Counted from the stretch's first letter, positions 1 to 7,362 are shown. The stretch is 32,682 bases of DNA from Fastidiosipila sp963510375 (GCA_963510375.1 CAUPES010000014.1:1-32682), one strand, 5' to 3'. The notes: generated by a model not told the origin, from the letters alone. Program-made: numbers and translations.

Positions 1-1
1 C

Positions 2-121
2 GAGATTAATATCTTTCTAAGATTTTTCTCACCAACACCATTTGTTGTAGAACCACTAAATGTAGTCCTTTTATTTTTTTATAATATTTTAAAAATTGTT
101 TCTAAGGTTAGCAGATTATGA
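2..121 (+). CDS. Possible 3' end of an upstream ORF cut by the window edge
   Basis: A frame is open from base 2 to the TGA at 119-121. That TGA overlaps the ATG of the next gene as ATGA, the arrangement of translationally coupled genes. The 39 visible residues are hydrophobic and aromatic, with a last third that could be a membrane segment. The stretch also contains one copy of a sequence repeated, inverted, at the right end of the window, so the open frame may be a by-product of a repeat. No function can be given. Confidence 0.25.
   Translation, partial: EINIFLRFFSPTPFVVEPLNVVLLFFYNILKIVSKVSRL
31..45. repeat. Left copy of a 15-bp inverted repeat shared with the right end of the window
   Basis: ACCAACACCATTTGT here is the exact reverse complement of 32637-32651. 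The similarity continues outward: AGAACC at 50-55 is matched by GGTTCT at 32628-32633, with three mismatched bases between the blocks. This is more than chance expects for two sites in 33 kb. What the element is cannot be told from two copies. Confidence 0.6.
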
Positions 122-591
122 AAAAAAGAATTCTTATTATACTGACAATTTTTTGTGTGTTCATTTTAAGCTTTATTATTTATAAGTATGTAAATTCACC
201 AGAGTACACTCCAGCTAATGATGAAATTGCTTTAAGAATACAGTTTGATATAAAAGAAGATATAGGATTATTAATTTTCGACTATGAGGTAAATGGGCAT
301 AAATTTAGTTCAGGTATTTCTAATACTGATCGTTCCTTGATTAAACACGATGATCAAATTATTCACGTCTGGAATAAAGAAGATTTACAGATTAACTCAG
401 GTCCATTTGACTTATATATAAAATTTCGTATTATTACTGAATATGTTGAGCCTAATTTTGAAAACATCTACCCTGAAGAGTTGACAAGAGTTCTCAAGCC
501 AATTGTTTTGAAAGCAGAATATGGACAGGTTTATGATATTACTATTTCAGGAGATAGTATTAATGGTTATAAAGTTGTCATTAATGAGTAG
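118..591 (+). CDS. Membrane-anchored hypothetical protein
   Basis: 157 residues. MKKR is followed by a single hydrophobic segment at about residues 5-24, then a soluble region rich in beta-prone and acidic stretches. This suggests a protein anchored in the membrane by its N-terminus with the rest outside the cell; there is no lipobox cysteine. The start is supported by AAGG at 104-107 and by the ATGA overlap with the preceding frame. The gene converges on the phosphatase gene with about 60 bases between them. I do not recognise the family. Confidence 0.7.
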   Translation: MKKRILIILTIFCVFILSFIIYKYVNSPEYTPANDEIALRIQFDIKEDIGLLIFDYEVNGHKFSSGISNTDRSLIKHDDQIIHVWNKEDLQINSGPFDLYIKFRIITEYVEPNFENIYPEELTRVLKPIVLKAEYGQVYDITISGDSINGYKVVINE

Positions 592-628
592 GGTTATGAA
601 TTTAGGGATTAGCTATGACTAAATAATT

Positions 629-649
629 TTGATTCACACAATGAATTAA
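629..649. terminator. Small hairpin between convergent genes
   Basis: TTGATTCA (629-636), loop CACAA, TGAATTAA (642-649) form an 8-bp stem with one G-T wobble between the two convergent stop codons. There is no clear U-run on either side, so terminator function is uncertain. Confidence 0.3.
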
Positions 650-650
650 T

Positions 651-1121
651 TTAGCTTCTACTTAATTCATCATAGCCTAGATCTCTAACTAATCCATCGA
701 GACCATTGTTTACGTCTTGCCAAGTAGCTTCGAAATTACGTGTGTGCCATGGGTCCAAAACATCTCTTGGCTCGTCAGTATAGTCTAAAAGTAGAGATAC
801 TTTATTATCTACATCTTTTCCTATTATTTTTTCTAAATTTTTAAGGTTACTGTTATCCATAGCAATAATTCTATCGAAGTAATCATAGTCTGCTTTGGTA
901 ATTTGTCTAGCGCTATGACCATCACTACTAACATTATGCTCTTTGAGTTTTTCTCGTGCTGGTGGGTAGATATCCTCTCCAACTTCATAGGAACTAGTTG
1001 CGGCAGAGTCAATATTAAATTCATCACTTAGGCCAGCTTTATCGACTCTATCTTGAAGAATAAATTTAGCCATTGGGCTTCGACAAATATTTCCTAAACA
1101 AACAAATAATATTTTTTGCAA
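651..1121 (-). CDS. Low-molecular-weight protein-tyrosine phosphatase
   Basis: 156 residues, the usual length of the LMW-PTP family, which hydrolyses phosphotyrosine (some members act on phosphoarginine). The P-loop CLGNICR (C8 to R14, CX5R) holds the nucleophilic cysteine, followed by the conserved S15. The general acid is D123 in the late DPW motif. The start is TTG, chosen because AAGGAG lies 7 bases upstream and because the hydrophobic first strand ILFVCLGN must begin at the very N-terminus. The gene stands alone and diverges from the YjdM gene. Targets are not inferable, since no tyrosine-kinase gene is nearby. Confidence 0.93.
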   Translation of the reverse strand: MQKILFVCLGNICRSPMAKFILQDRVDKAGLSDEFNIDSAATSSYEVGEDIYPPAREKLKEHNVSSDGHSARQITKADYDYFDRIIAMDNSNLKNLEKIIGKDVDNKVSLLLDYTDEPRDVLDPWHTRNFEATWQDVNNGLDGLVRDLGYDELSRS

Positions 1122-1289
1122 AACGTTTCTCCTTAAATTTTATTAAGCTAATCTTATCAAGTTTTAATAGTTAAAGACAAGTATTGCTGATTATCTTTAC
1201 AGTTTATTTGCAGAAATTTGCAGTATTGGGCTAGTACTAAGGTATTTTCCAGTCTATGATAGAATAAAAAGAAAAAGAGGTGTTTGTTT

Positions 1290-1622
1290 ATGCCATTTCC
1301 AGCATGCCCTAAGTGTGACTCAGAGTTTACATATGAAGATGGTAATATGCTTGTTTGCCCTATGTGCTTTAACGAGTGGAATAGTGATACTGAGGTAGAA
1401 GAAACAGTTAACATTATTAGAGATGCAAATGGTAATGAATTACAAGATGGTGATGATGTTGTTGTAATCAAAGATCTTAAACTAGGTGGAAACACTATTA
1501 AACAAGGTAGCAAGGCTAAGAGCATTAGGATATTAGATGTACCAGTTAATGGACATGACATTGAAGCCAGAGTTGATGGTTTTGGGACGATTTATCTTAA
1601 GTCATCTCTAGTAAAGAAATAG
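1290..1622 (+). CDS. yjdM: YjdM/PhnA-family zinc-ribbon protein
   Basis: 110 residues when started at the ATG at 1290 (AAAGAGG about 9 bases upstream) rather than the in-frame TTG at 1284. The N-terminal zinc ribbon has C6-C9 and C23-C26 (ACPKC, VCPMC). The YjdM core follows, with ANGNELQDGDDVVVIKDLK, a loop around GSKAK, and a C-terminal IEARVDGFG segment. The family was once called alkylphosphonate-utilisation PhnA, but it is not part of the phosphonate pathway and its role is unsettled. Eighteen bases separate it from the SIMPL gene, so the two are probably co-transcribed. Confidence 0.92.
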   Translation: MPFPACPKCDSEFTYEDGNMLVCPMCFNEWNSDTEVEETVNIIRDANGNELQDGDDVVVIKDLKLGGNTIKQGSKAKSIRILDVPVNGHDIEARVDGFGTIYLKSSLVKK

Positions 1623-1640
1623 GGGGTTTAGGAGGTTTAT

Positions 1641-2291
1641 ATGGATAAAATTTTAAAAGTAGAAGCTAACGGACTTGCAAGAATAGAGCCAGATCAAATT
1701 GAAATTAGCATTGTAATTTCAAGAAGATCTGAAGATTATGAAGATGTGATTAACTCAATTAATCAGGATTTAGAAGCAATGCTTCGAGCGATAACAGAGA
1801 TTGGTATAGAGCGAGATAAAGCAAGAACAGCTAATTTAAGAGTTTCAAACAATTACGAAAACTACGAGGATAATGGTGTTTGGAAGAATAAGCATATTGG
1901 TTATATAGCAAATCACCAGCTTAAAGTGAAGATTGATTATGACTTAGATTTGCTAGGAGAGTTTATGTATAAATTCTCCAGATTAGGTATAAATCCGGAA
2001 GTCGATTTTGACTTCACTGTTAAAGACAAGACTGAAGCTATTGATACAGCTATAGAAAAAGCAATTGCAGCTGCGAAAGTTAAAGCTGAGCATATAGCAA
2101 ATAGTGCGGGCATAAAATTAGGTGAAATAATAGCAATTGATTATCTTGATAGTAATTCTGCTGAAAGTGGAGGAGTTCTTTACTCTGCTGATTTAATGCG
2201 TAATGCGGTCAGTGCGAAAGTTAGTCCCGATATTTTGGCAGATGAAATAGTTATAAGAGAATCTGTTGCAATAACTTGGAGCATTGAATAG
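1641..2291 (+). CDS. SIMPL-domain (DUF541) protein
   Basis: 216 residues. The fold starts with LKVEANGLARIEPDQIEISI, the typical SIMPL opening in which a beta strand is followed by PD. Further on are the GYIANHQLKVKI segment and the helix with KAIAAAKVKAEHIANSAGIKLGE. SIMPL proteins are usually periplasmic or surface proteins linked to envelope stress. This one has no signal peptide, so it is predicted to be cytosolic, as in several Gram-positive homologues. GGAGGTTT lies directly upstream of the ATG. It is the second gene of the yjdM operon. Molecular function is unknown. Confidence 0.88.
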   Translation: MDKILKVEANGLARIEPDQIEISIVISRRSEDYEDVINSINQDLEAMLRAITEIGIERDKARTANLRVSNNYENYEDNGVWKNKHIGYIANHQLKVKIDYDLDLLGEFMYKFSRLGINPEVDFDFTVKDKTEAIDTAIEKAIAAAKVKAEHIANSAGIKLGEIIAIDYLDSNSAESGGVLYSADLMRNAVSAKVSPDILADEIVIRESVAITWSIE

Positions 2292-2336
2292 CGATAAGCT
2301 AAATTTTGTGTACTTAATCTAAAGTGTATTGGGAAA

Positions 2337-2615
2337 TTACTTACAACCAAGGTAAATGAATTTTTTAATTTTAGGGTTATCAGGACTTTCTGCTTGCTTA
2401 AAAATAAAGTAGTGGTCCTGATTGTCCTTGGTGTTTGCTGCATTCAATTTAAAATAGTTATTCCCAGAAGCTAGCATGGATTTGAGAATGTCATCACTTA
2501 TGAAAGTAAGCGGTATGTCAAAATCTGAATACTTGTAAAAAGCATTCTCAAATTTTTCATAGCTTTCTGAGAAGTAATCAAATTGATAAGTGTTTTTGTC
2601 TAAGGCATCCCTCAT
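2337..2615 (-). CDS. Hypothetical 92-residue protein behind the translesion-polymerase operon
   Basis: A small protein rich in aromatic, Asp and Asn residues, with no signal peptide, membrane segment or cysteine motif (one Cys next to the C-terminus). It lies 27 bases after the YolD-like gene on the same strand, with no terminator between, so it is probably the last gene of the repressor/polymerase operon. Its ribosome binding site is a run of eight G (2621-2628 on this strand) five bases before the ATG, an unusual homopolymer that could vary in length. I do not recognise the family. Its position suggests a role tied to the polymerase cassette, but only by inference. Confidence 0.7.
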   Translation of the reverse strand: MRDALDKNTYQFDYFSESYEKFENAFYKYSDFDIPLTFISDDILKSMLASGNNYFKLNAANTKDNQDHYFIFKQAESPDNPKIKKFIYLGCK

Positions 2616-2642
2616 TGTGTCCCCCCCCTTGAATTAAGCTCT

Positions 2643-2981
2643 CTATACGATTTCCAGGCGAAGTATTTTACCTAAACTTAGAATCATGACCTTATCACTG
2701 GTTTTAAAATAAAAACTATCATCTGCAATTTCTATTACAAATCCTAAAAAAGCTTCTCGCTGTAAACTCGTAAATAATTTAACCTCGAGCTTGTTTACAT
2801 AAGCTTGTGTAATAAGCAACAATATTTCTTCAGTGCTCATTTTTATGGAGTAATCAATACTATCGTCTGTTTTGTTTAAGGCAGTTGAATGCTCAGAGAT
2901 GAAGAAGCCAGCCCATTTAGCCATACCTCTATCTACATATTGTCTTGCTGATTTAAATGGTAAATATTGTCGATTTATCAT
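2643..2981 (-). CDS. YolD-like family protein
   Basis: 112 residues. The N-terminal motif RGMAKWAGFFISEH matches the YolD-like signature (RGMxKWxxFxxPEH). The family is typically encoded next to UmuC/UvrX-type Y-family polymerases in Bacillota and is thought to work with them, replacing UmuD-like functions. Here it follows the polymerase gene by 27 bases. The ribosome binding site is weak (TGGAG, 14 bases upstream), so translation may depend on coupling to the polymerase gene. The C-terminal half is beta-rich (FLGFVIEIADDSFYFKTSDK). Confidence 0.82.
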   Translation of the reverse strand: MINRQYLPFKSARQYVDRGMAKWAGFFISEHSTALNKTDDSIDYSIKMSTEEILLLITQAYVNKLEVKLFTSLQREAFLGFVIEIADDSFYFKTSDKVMILSLGKILRLEIV

Positions 2982-3008
2982 ATTAAGTATTTGAACTCCA
3001 TTCTGTTA

Positions 3009-4421
3009 CTACATTAAGCCATCTAGCCCACCGCAGTGACCACCTATAAGTTCGCTTCTTACCCGAGCACGAGAACCTTCACTAAGGTAACTTGCATTCT
3101 GCACAGATAAGAAACCATAGGTATCTCTAATCTTATCAATAGCCTTATCCAAGCGTTCCAACTTATTAAGTTCTTCAGCATCATCGAAGAAGGTAAAAGG
3201 TGTGTAATCGTCATCAAGAAGATTCCCATAACTTACCCCAATATTTCTAACAGCTCCACCTTGGTATTGACTGCGAAATAGTTTAATTACATGATTACAG
3301 AGTATTTTTGTTGAGCTTGAAGGAGTGATTTTCGTCTGTACGGATATTGGCCTTAAATTATCTCTGTAAGAATAACCTACAAATATGGCAACTAAACCAG
3401 CTCTCTTAGAATTTCTACGCACTCTGATTGCTACTTGCTCAGCCATCTCTCTTAATACTAATTCTATTTCACGTTGTTCAGTGTAGTCACGAGGTAATAC
3501 CTGAGAATTTCCTAAACCTTGTTGCTTCGGTATATAGGGTATTGAAGCTTTGGATTCATCTACACCATTGGCATGAAACCATAACTGTACTCCAATTATT
3601 CCAAATTCTTTTTTTAGCCTGTCAGGGTTTGAATTAGCGAGATCTTTTATAGAATAAATGCCAAGTTTATTTAATCTTTTGGCAGTACGTTTGCCAATAC
3701 CCCAGAAGTCGGTAAGGTTTTTAATCCCCCAGACCTTTTCCTCCACATCTTCATAAGACCAATTAGCACGCATGGTTCTAGTTTTTTTAGCTTCATTATC
3801 TAAGCATAATTTTGCCAGAAGTGGGTTGGAGTTGCTCATGCCCACAGTTGAGAAAATTCCGGTAGTTTCCCAAATATCTTTCTGTATTTTAGCGGAGACT
3901 ATATCGAGTTTATCTTTTTTGCTAATGCTTTTATCTGGTACAAAATGATTCAATGATGCGCTAAGATCGATAAAATTCTCATCAATGGAATAAGGATATA
4001 CATCTTCAGGTGCAGCATAATTGTGAAAGACTTCTTGTATTTTGAGGTTTTCTTCAATGTACAAAGCCATTCGAGGTGCTGCAATAACTGTTCTAGCAGC
4101 CCAATCCTCTATATATTTGACATAAGTGTCTGTGACTTTTATGCCTTGTTCTAAAGCTTTTTTGTAACTGAATTTCCTTGTTTTTATATCAAATGGTAAT
4201 TCTCTAGCTCTACTTAAATTTGATTTGTTAAAAACTTTTTTGAAAGTAGGAGAGCTTGCTAATATAAGTCCGCTCGAATTATCTGATCTACTCATTACAC
4301 ATAATGAAGTTGTTAAAGGATTGAGGTTTCGCTTCACGCATTCTACGCTTGCATAAAAACTTTTCATATCTACAAAGGCTATATCTGACTTAGGTTCTTT
4401 TGTATAGTCAATATAAGTCAT
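3009..4421 (-). CDS. UmuC/UvrX-like Y-family DNA polymerase (translesion synthesis)
   Basis: 470 residues from the ATG at 4421, chosen over an upstream in-frame start because AAGGAGG lies 5 bases before it. The palm carries the catalytic signature FVDMKSFYASVE (about residues 17-28) and YSIDE with D147 and E148. The helix-hairpin-helix region FWGIGKRTAKRLNKLGI follows, then a little-finger domain. The length and early motif are those of Gram-positive UvrX/ImpB-MucB-SamB proteins rather than the shorter DinB. Such enzymes copy damaged templates at the price of mutation. The gene lies between the ImmA-type protease and YolD genes, which points to damage-induced expression through the upstream repressor. 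Confidence 0.95.
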   Translation of the reverse strand: MTYIDYTKEPKSDIAFVDMKSFYASVECVKRNLNPLTTSLCVMSRSDNSSGLILASSPTFKKVFNKSNLSRARELPFDIKTRKFSYKKALEQGIKVTDTYVKYIEDWAARTVIAAPRMALYIEENLKIQEVFHNYAAPEDVYPYSIDENFIDLSASLNHFVPDKSISKKDKLDIVSAKIQKDIWETTGIFSTVGMSNSNPLLAKLCLDNEAKKTRTMRANWSYEDVEEKVWGIKNLTDFWGIGKRTAKRLNKLGIYSIKDLANSNPDRLKKEFGIIGVQLWFHANGVDESKASIPYIPKQQGLGNSQVLPRDYTEQREIELVLREMAEQVAIRVRRNSKRAGLVAIFVGYSYRDNLRPISVQTKITPSSSTKILCNHVIKLFRSQYQGGAVRNIGVSYGNLLDDDYTPFTFFDDAEELNKLERLDKAIDKIRDTYGFLSVQNASYLSEGSRARVRSELIGGHCGGLDGLM

Positions 4422-4447
4422 ATAGGCCTCCTTAATAATTAGAAAAT

Positions 4448-4993
4448 TTACCAACCCTCATCTTGTGGTTTATATTCTTTTAAAAATCTTGCATCAGGTA
4501 TAGTAATCTTTAAATCTTCCTGATCTAATGTACCAAGCTTTAACATTTCTGAAATTTTAATGCTAAGCAAATTTATATCAACATCTAACTCAGAAGCTAA
4601 ATCTGTGTAGTTATTGCAGATTTTAATATGTTTGAGTAAATCTTCGTCAGCTATCAACAAATGAGCAGCAAAGATATTAGCCTCAATCTCAAAAATATTT
4701 GTTGGATTGAATATCTTACTTTCATAAAATTGCCCGCCATCTAAACAGTAATCTCTATGCAATTGATCGTGTCCTAACTCATGTGCTAGTACAGTTTTTT
4801 GAATAGAACCGAGGTTAGCAGGAATAAATATATAAGGAGTTTTTAGTATGACTTTATACATACCCAGCAACGATTTTGTATCTCCTAAATATTTAATCTT
4901 TATATCTAATTCTTCTGCTAATAGTTTAGGATCTCGAGTCTGATGTTCTTTGATGAGCAGATTAACTTTGTCATATATCCATTTGTGTGACAT
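4448..4993 (-). CDS. ImmA/IrrE-type zinc metallopeptidase
   Basis: 181 residues. Zinc motif HELGH at H71-H75 within VLAHELGHDQLH, and a downstream helix EIEANIFAAHLLI that supplies the third ligand, as in ImmA/IrrE (COG2856). Family members cleave their partner XRE repressor after DNA damage (ICEBs1 ImmA, Deinococcus IrrE), and the partner is encoded immediately upstream here. The ATG at 4993 is preferred to the TTG one codon earlier because AGGAG then sits 7 bases away. Spacing to the repressor gene is 15 bases and to the polymerase start 26 bases, so all three form one operon. Confidence 0.92.
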   Translation of the reverse strand: MSHKWIYDKVNLLIKEHQTRDPKLLAEELDIKIKYLGDTKSLLGMYKVILKTPYIFIPANLGSIQKTVLAHELGHDQLHRDYCLDGGQFYESKIFNPTNIFEIEANIFAAHLLIADEDLLKHIKICNNYTDLASELDVDINLLSIKISEMLKLGTLDQEDLKITIPDARFLKEYKPQDEGW

Positions 4994-5008
4994 CAAGTAA
5001 CTCCTGCC

Positions 5009-5404
5009 TTACTCTTTGTTGTTAGACTTTTTATCTTCAAGCTTTGCTTCCCAATATGCTTCTTGTATTGCACTGAATAGAGCATCTCTATCTTCTTCGG
5101 GCAGTTCTCCACCTGCAAATAAACCAGTAACTGAAGATAAGATTGCTTCTGCATCTTTAGCACCTTGATATCCATATGTTTTAGCAGCTTCTAAAACAAA
5201 TTCACTATCTTGAGTAAGCAAATAGTTGATATTTACATCAAAATAATCTGCTATTTTTTCATACATATCCATCTTACGTGGTCTAATGCCTTTAACTTCA
5301 TAATTGCTTATAGTTTTCAGGCTGGTGCCTAGAACTTCTGCAAGTTCAGTCTGGGTTAAACCTTTTTCTTCTCGCAAATATTTAAGTTTATCGCCAAAAC
5401 TCAT
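5009..5404 (-). CDS. XRE-family repressor, probable ImmA substrate
   Basis: 131 residues from the ATG at 5404, which has AAAGGAGG directly upstream; an earlier in-frame ATG has no such site. The HTH_3 domain covers residues 3-60 (KLKYLREEKGLTQTELAEVL, then SLKTISNYEVKGIRPR, the recognition region). The C-terminal part is helical and acidic and has no LexA-type peptidase motif, so inactivation would need the neighbouring protease. It is first in the operon. The operator pair at 5476-5519 overlaps its own promoter, which argues for autorepression. Confidence 0.92.
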   Translation of the reverse strand: MSFGDKLKYLREEKGLTQTELAEVLGTSLKTISNYEVKGIRPRKMDMYEKIADYFDVNINYLLTQDSEFVLEAAKTYGYQGAKDAEAILSSVTGLFAGGELPEEDRDALFSAIQEAYWEAKLEDKKSNNKE

Positions 5405-5424
5405 GTCTACCTCCTTTAGAAATC

Positions 5425-5434
5425 TAAATTCTAA
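5425..5434. promoter_or_regulatory. Weak third operator-like site
   Basis: TAAATTCTAA differs by one base from TAAGTTCTAA of the two strong sites and lies in the leader between promoter and repressor start. It may be a low-affinity site or chance in AT-rich DNA. Confidence 0.3.
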
Positions 5435-5475
5435 AAAATGCATTTTAAAAGACTGACAATTCTCAATAAAACACT

Positions 5476-5519
5476 AATTAGAACTTAAAGTACTAAAAGT
5501 ATAGACCTAAGTTCTAATT
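5476..5519. promoter_or_regulatory. Pair of inverted 12-bp operators of the XRE repressor
   Basis: AATTAGAACTTA at 5476-5487 and TAAGTTCTAATT at 5508-5519 are exact reverse complements, 20 bases apart. Each core TAAGTTCTAA has partial dyad symmetry (T.AG..CT.A), as expected for a dimer site. One lies inside the spacer of the operon promoter, the other just downstream of its predicted start, so a bound repressor would block transcription. A third identical 12-mer lies at 32656-32667. Confidence 0.8.
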
Positions 5520-5527
5520 CCTGTCAA
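5498..5527 (-). promoter_or_regulatory. Sigma-A promoter of the repressor-protease-polymerase operon
   Basis: Reading the minus strand, TTGACA (5527-5522), an 18-base spacer and TATACT (5503-5498) give a near-consensus promoter. Transcription would start near 5491 and leave a leader of about 85 bases before the repressor ATG. Confidence 0.8.
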
Positions 5528-5607
5528 GAGAATTTTTAAAAATATTTAGTGAAAAGGTTATAATTTACTAAATCTTAGCAGTGGAGAGAAATAAGGAGAC
5601 TTTGTTA

Positions 5608-6306
5608 ATGCAAATTAAGTTTGAGAATAATGTTTTAAAAATATTTAATGAATCTAGTGAAATTATTAGTATTAACTGCTACAAAAATAAATTTCATTAT
5701 AGAAATGTCTACCTTGATTTAAATATTAATAATTTTTATATTGAAGCAATTAAACAAGGCTTTAAATTTTTGAAAAATAAATATGAGCTGCCATTACAAA
5801 TAATTTTAAATAGCAAAGATTTGGATAAAATTAAAGCTTTGGAGATTGCAGGTTTTAGACTAGCTAGAACAACTTATGAAATGAATATTGATAAAGAAGA
5901 AGTGAAAAATCGCTTATCAATTAGTAGAAGTTCTGAAGATTTAGTAATGAGCAAAGCTAATGAGAAATTTATAGATTTATTATATGAAGATTATTCAGCA
6001 AAACATGAAAGTGTAAATCCTCTTACAGCAAGTATAGAAGAGTTTGGTGAATCAATTCCTGCAGATATAGTCTATTCTAAATCTGCTCCAAAGAATTTTG
6101 CTTTTGTAGAAGATAATGAGATAGCATATATTCATATTGAAGATGGTGACAGAGGCTTGAAGTTTTTTAATGATCTTTTAGTGAAGATGCTAGGGAATTT
6201 TGTCAATGTTATTATGGAAGTAGATGATACAGATAAAGATGCTATGCGATGTAAGAATTTAATTAACATTGAGGCGGAGGAAGTATATTTAACGTATCTC
6301 TTGTAG
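5608..6306 (+). CDS. GNAT-fold-like hypothetical protein
   Basis: 232 residues from the ATG at 5608 (AAGGAG 9 bases upstream); the in-frame GTG at 5581 has none. The first 110 residues resemble an acetyltransferase half-domain: strand-helix layout, then LDKIKALEIAGFRLARTTYEM, the usual GNAT end of helix plus strand. A second, weaker half follows from about residue 125, with FAFVEDNEIAYIHIED. No clear acetyl-CoA P-loop (Q/RxxGxG/A) is visible, so catalytic activity is doubtful. TATAAT at 5559-5564 may be its -10 box. It diverges from the damage operon across the operator region. Confidence 0.6.
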   Translation: MQIKFENNVLKIFNESSEIISINCYKNKFHYRNVYLDLNINNFYIEAIKQGFKFLKNKYELPLQIILNSKDLDKIKALEIAGFRLARTTYEMNIDKEEVKNRLSISRSSEDLVMSKANEKFIDLLYEDYSAKHESVNPLTASIEEFGESIPADIVYSKSAPKNFAFVEDNEIAYIHIEDGDRGLKFFNDLLVKMLGNFVNVIMEVDDTDKDAMRCKNLINIEAEEVYLTYLL

Positions 6307-6406
6307 ACTGTGTATAGACTAAGCAAGTTGAACTTACAATAATATTTAAGTAAAGCAAATATAGGCACTGATAAATTTATTTTTAAAAAGTTAGGGAGTT
6401 ATATTA

Positions 6407-6970
6407 ATGAAAAGAAATGTTTTGTCGCGTAAAAGAATTTTCTTTATTCTAATAATAATAATTTTGATACTGCTCTTACTGTCATGGTGGTTTTATACCC
6501 CTACCCTCAAAGAGTTTATGAATGATAGGGAAATAGTTACTTCTTACTTCAACTTAAATATAAAGAAAGATAAAGATGTTATTTTAGAAGCTATTAGAGA
6601 AGGGAAAAATATATATGATTATTCCACTTATAATCTAACCACTAATGATAATCAATCAGTACATTTAAGAAGCATGTTAAATCAACTACATTTTAGGTTA
6701 AAGATATTAAAATCAGCAAGAAATATTTTAACTTCTAATTCGAAAAAAAATTTATATCCTGATTACTATATTGACGGGAGGTTAATCTTCAGTGATAACT
6801 CTGTTATCGACTTTTACTCTGATGGGGATATTTTTATCATATCTCAATTAGACTCTAATGGAAACCACCGTTATATTGATAACTTGGAATATAAATTACT
6901 AAACAAAGATAAGATGGATGAAGTAATAAACTACATAAAGAAATATGGGACTATTGCGGTAACAAGTTAG
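6407..6970 (+). CDS. Membrane-anchored hypothetical protein
   Basis: 187 residues. Basic N-terminus (MKRNVLSRKR) followed by one strongly hydrophobic segment at about residues 11-29, then a soluble domain presumably outside the membrane, with Tyr/Asp-rich beta stretches such as YYIDGRLIFSDNSVIDFYSDG. TTAGGGAG is the ribosome binding site. In layout it resembles the protein at 118-591, but I see no alignable sequence. Family not recognised. Confidence 0.7.
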   Translation: MKRNVLSRKRIFFILIIIILILLLLSWWFYTPTLKEFMNDREIVTSYFNLNIKKDKDVILEAIREGKNIYDYSTYNLTTNDNQSVHLRSMLNQLHFRLKILKSARNILTSNSKKNLYPDYYIDGRLIFSDNSVIDFYSDGDIFIISQLDSNGNHRYIDNLEYKLLNKDKMDEVINYIKKYGTIAVTS

Positions 6971-7016
6971 ATTCTAATAGCGTTTAGCGCTCAAAAAGAG
7001 AGGGAATTTTGTACCG

Positions 7017-7025
7017 CCCCCCCCC
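7017..7025. repeat. Run of nine C
   Basis: A nine-base C homopolymer, striking in DNA this AT-rich, next to the U-tract of the tRNA terminator. A similar C8 run lies at 2621-2628. Such runs are prone to slippage and to sequencing error. Confidence 0.6.
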
Positions 7026-7051
7026 AAAAAAAAGTTAGACCAAAATCTAAC
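7026..7051 (-). terminator. Intrinsic terminator of tRNA-Pro, part of a repeated 40-bp element
   Basis: On the minus strand GTTAGA, loop TTTTGG, TCTAAC is followed by eight T, a standard terminator just downstream of the tRNA gene. It forms the end of a 40-base element (7030-7069) that recurs after tdk at 31003-31042 with 36 of 40 bases identical. An outer GTACCG/CGGTAC pairing (7011-7016 with 7063-7068) encloses it. Confidence 0.85.
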
Positions 7052-7069
7052 GATTGAGAGGTCGGTACA
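7030..7069 (-). repeat. Copy A of a 40-bp dispersed element
   Basis: Read on the minus strand the copy starts TGTACCGACCTC and ends GTCTAACTTTT. It matches 31003-31042 (plus strand) at 36 of 40 positions. The conserved first 18 bases lie outside the terminator stem, so termination alone does not explain the conservation. Confidence 0.75.
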
Positions 7070-7089
7070 ATTGTTACAAGCTTTAAACA

Positions 7090-7165
7090 TGGTCGAGGTG
7101 ACAAGACTTGAACTTGCGGCTTCCTACTCCCGAAGCAGGTGCGCTACCAACTGCGCTACACCTCG
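7090..7165 (-). tRNA. tRNA-Pro (anticodon CGG)
   Basis: 76 bases including an encoded CCA. Acceptor arms CGAGGTG and CACCTCG pair perfectly with discriminator A. The D-arm contains GCGCAGTTGGTAGCGC. The anticodon stem CCTGC/GTAGG closes the loop TTCGGGA, giving anticodon CGG with G37, as is usual for proline tRNAs. The T-arm has GTTCAAGTC. Transcribed leftward into the terminator at 7051-7026. Confidence 0.96.
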
Positions 7166-7271
7166 ATTTCCCACTATCAACTTTAAATAGCCGAAAACTT
7201 CTGACCAACTTATTTTATACCATCAATTCAGAAAATCAAATAATGGTTGTGCTTTATTTTCCATAAGGTAA

Positions 7272-7280
7272 TGTTATAAT
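7272..7280 (+). promoter_or_regulatory. Extended -10 promoter of pepO
   Basis: TGTTATAAT is an extended -10 element 83 bases before the pepO ATG. No good -35 is seen at the right distance, which fits the TGn extension. The same AATGTTATAAT occurs before the gene at 22120. Confidence 0.55.
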
Positions 7281-7308
7281 GAAGTACAATTATTTAAAAG
7301 TGGATAAA

Positions 7309-7324
7309 AATGACGATGGTCATT
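7309..7324. promoter_or_regulatory. Short inverted repeat in the pepO leader
   Basis: AATGAC, GATG, GTCATT form a perfect 6-bp dyad about 30 bases downstream of the -10 box and 39 bases before the start codon. It could be an operator for a regulator acting on the zinc peptidase gene. No matching regulator is in the window. Confidence 0.35.
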
Positions 7325-7362
7325 GAAGAAAGTTAAAAGAAACAAAATAAAAGGAGAAAACT

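Noticed and set aside
833..1027. 64-residue minus-strand frame
   Set aside because: It lies entirely within the well-supported tyrosine phosphatase gene in another frame.
2337..5527. Prophage or integrative element carrying the repressor and ImmA-type genes
   Set aside because: No integrase, structural, replication or conjugation genes were seen; the operon stands among ordinary genes.
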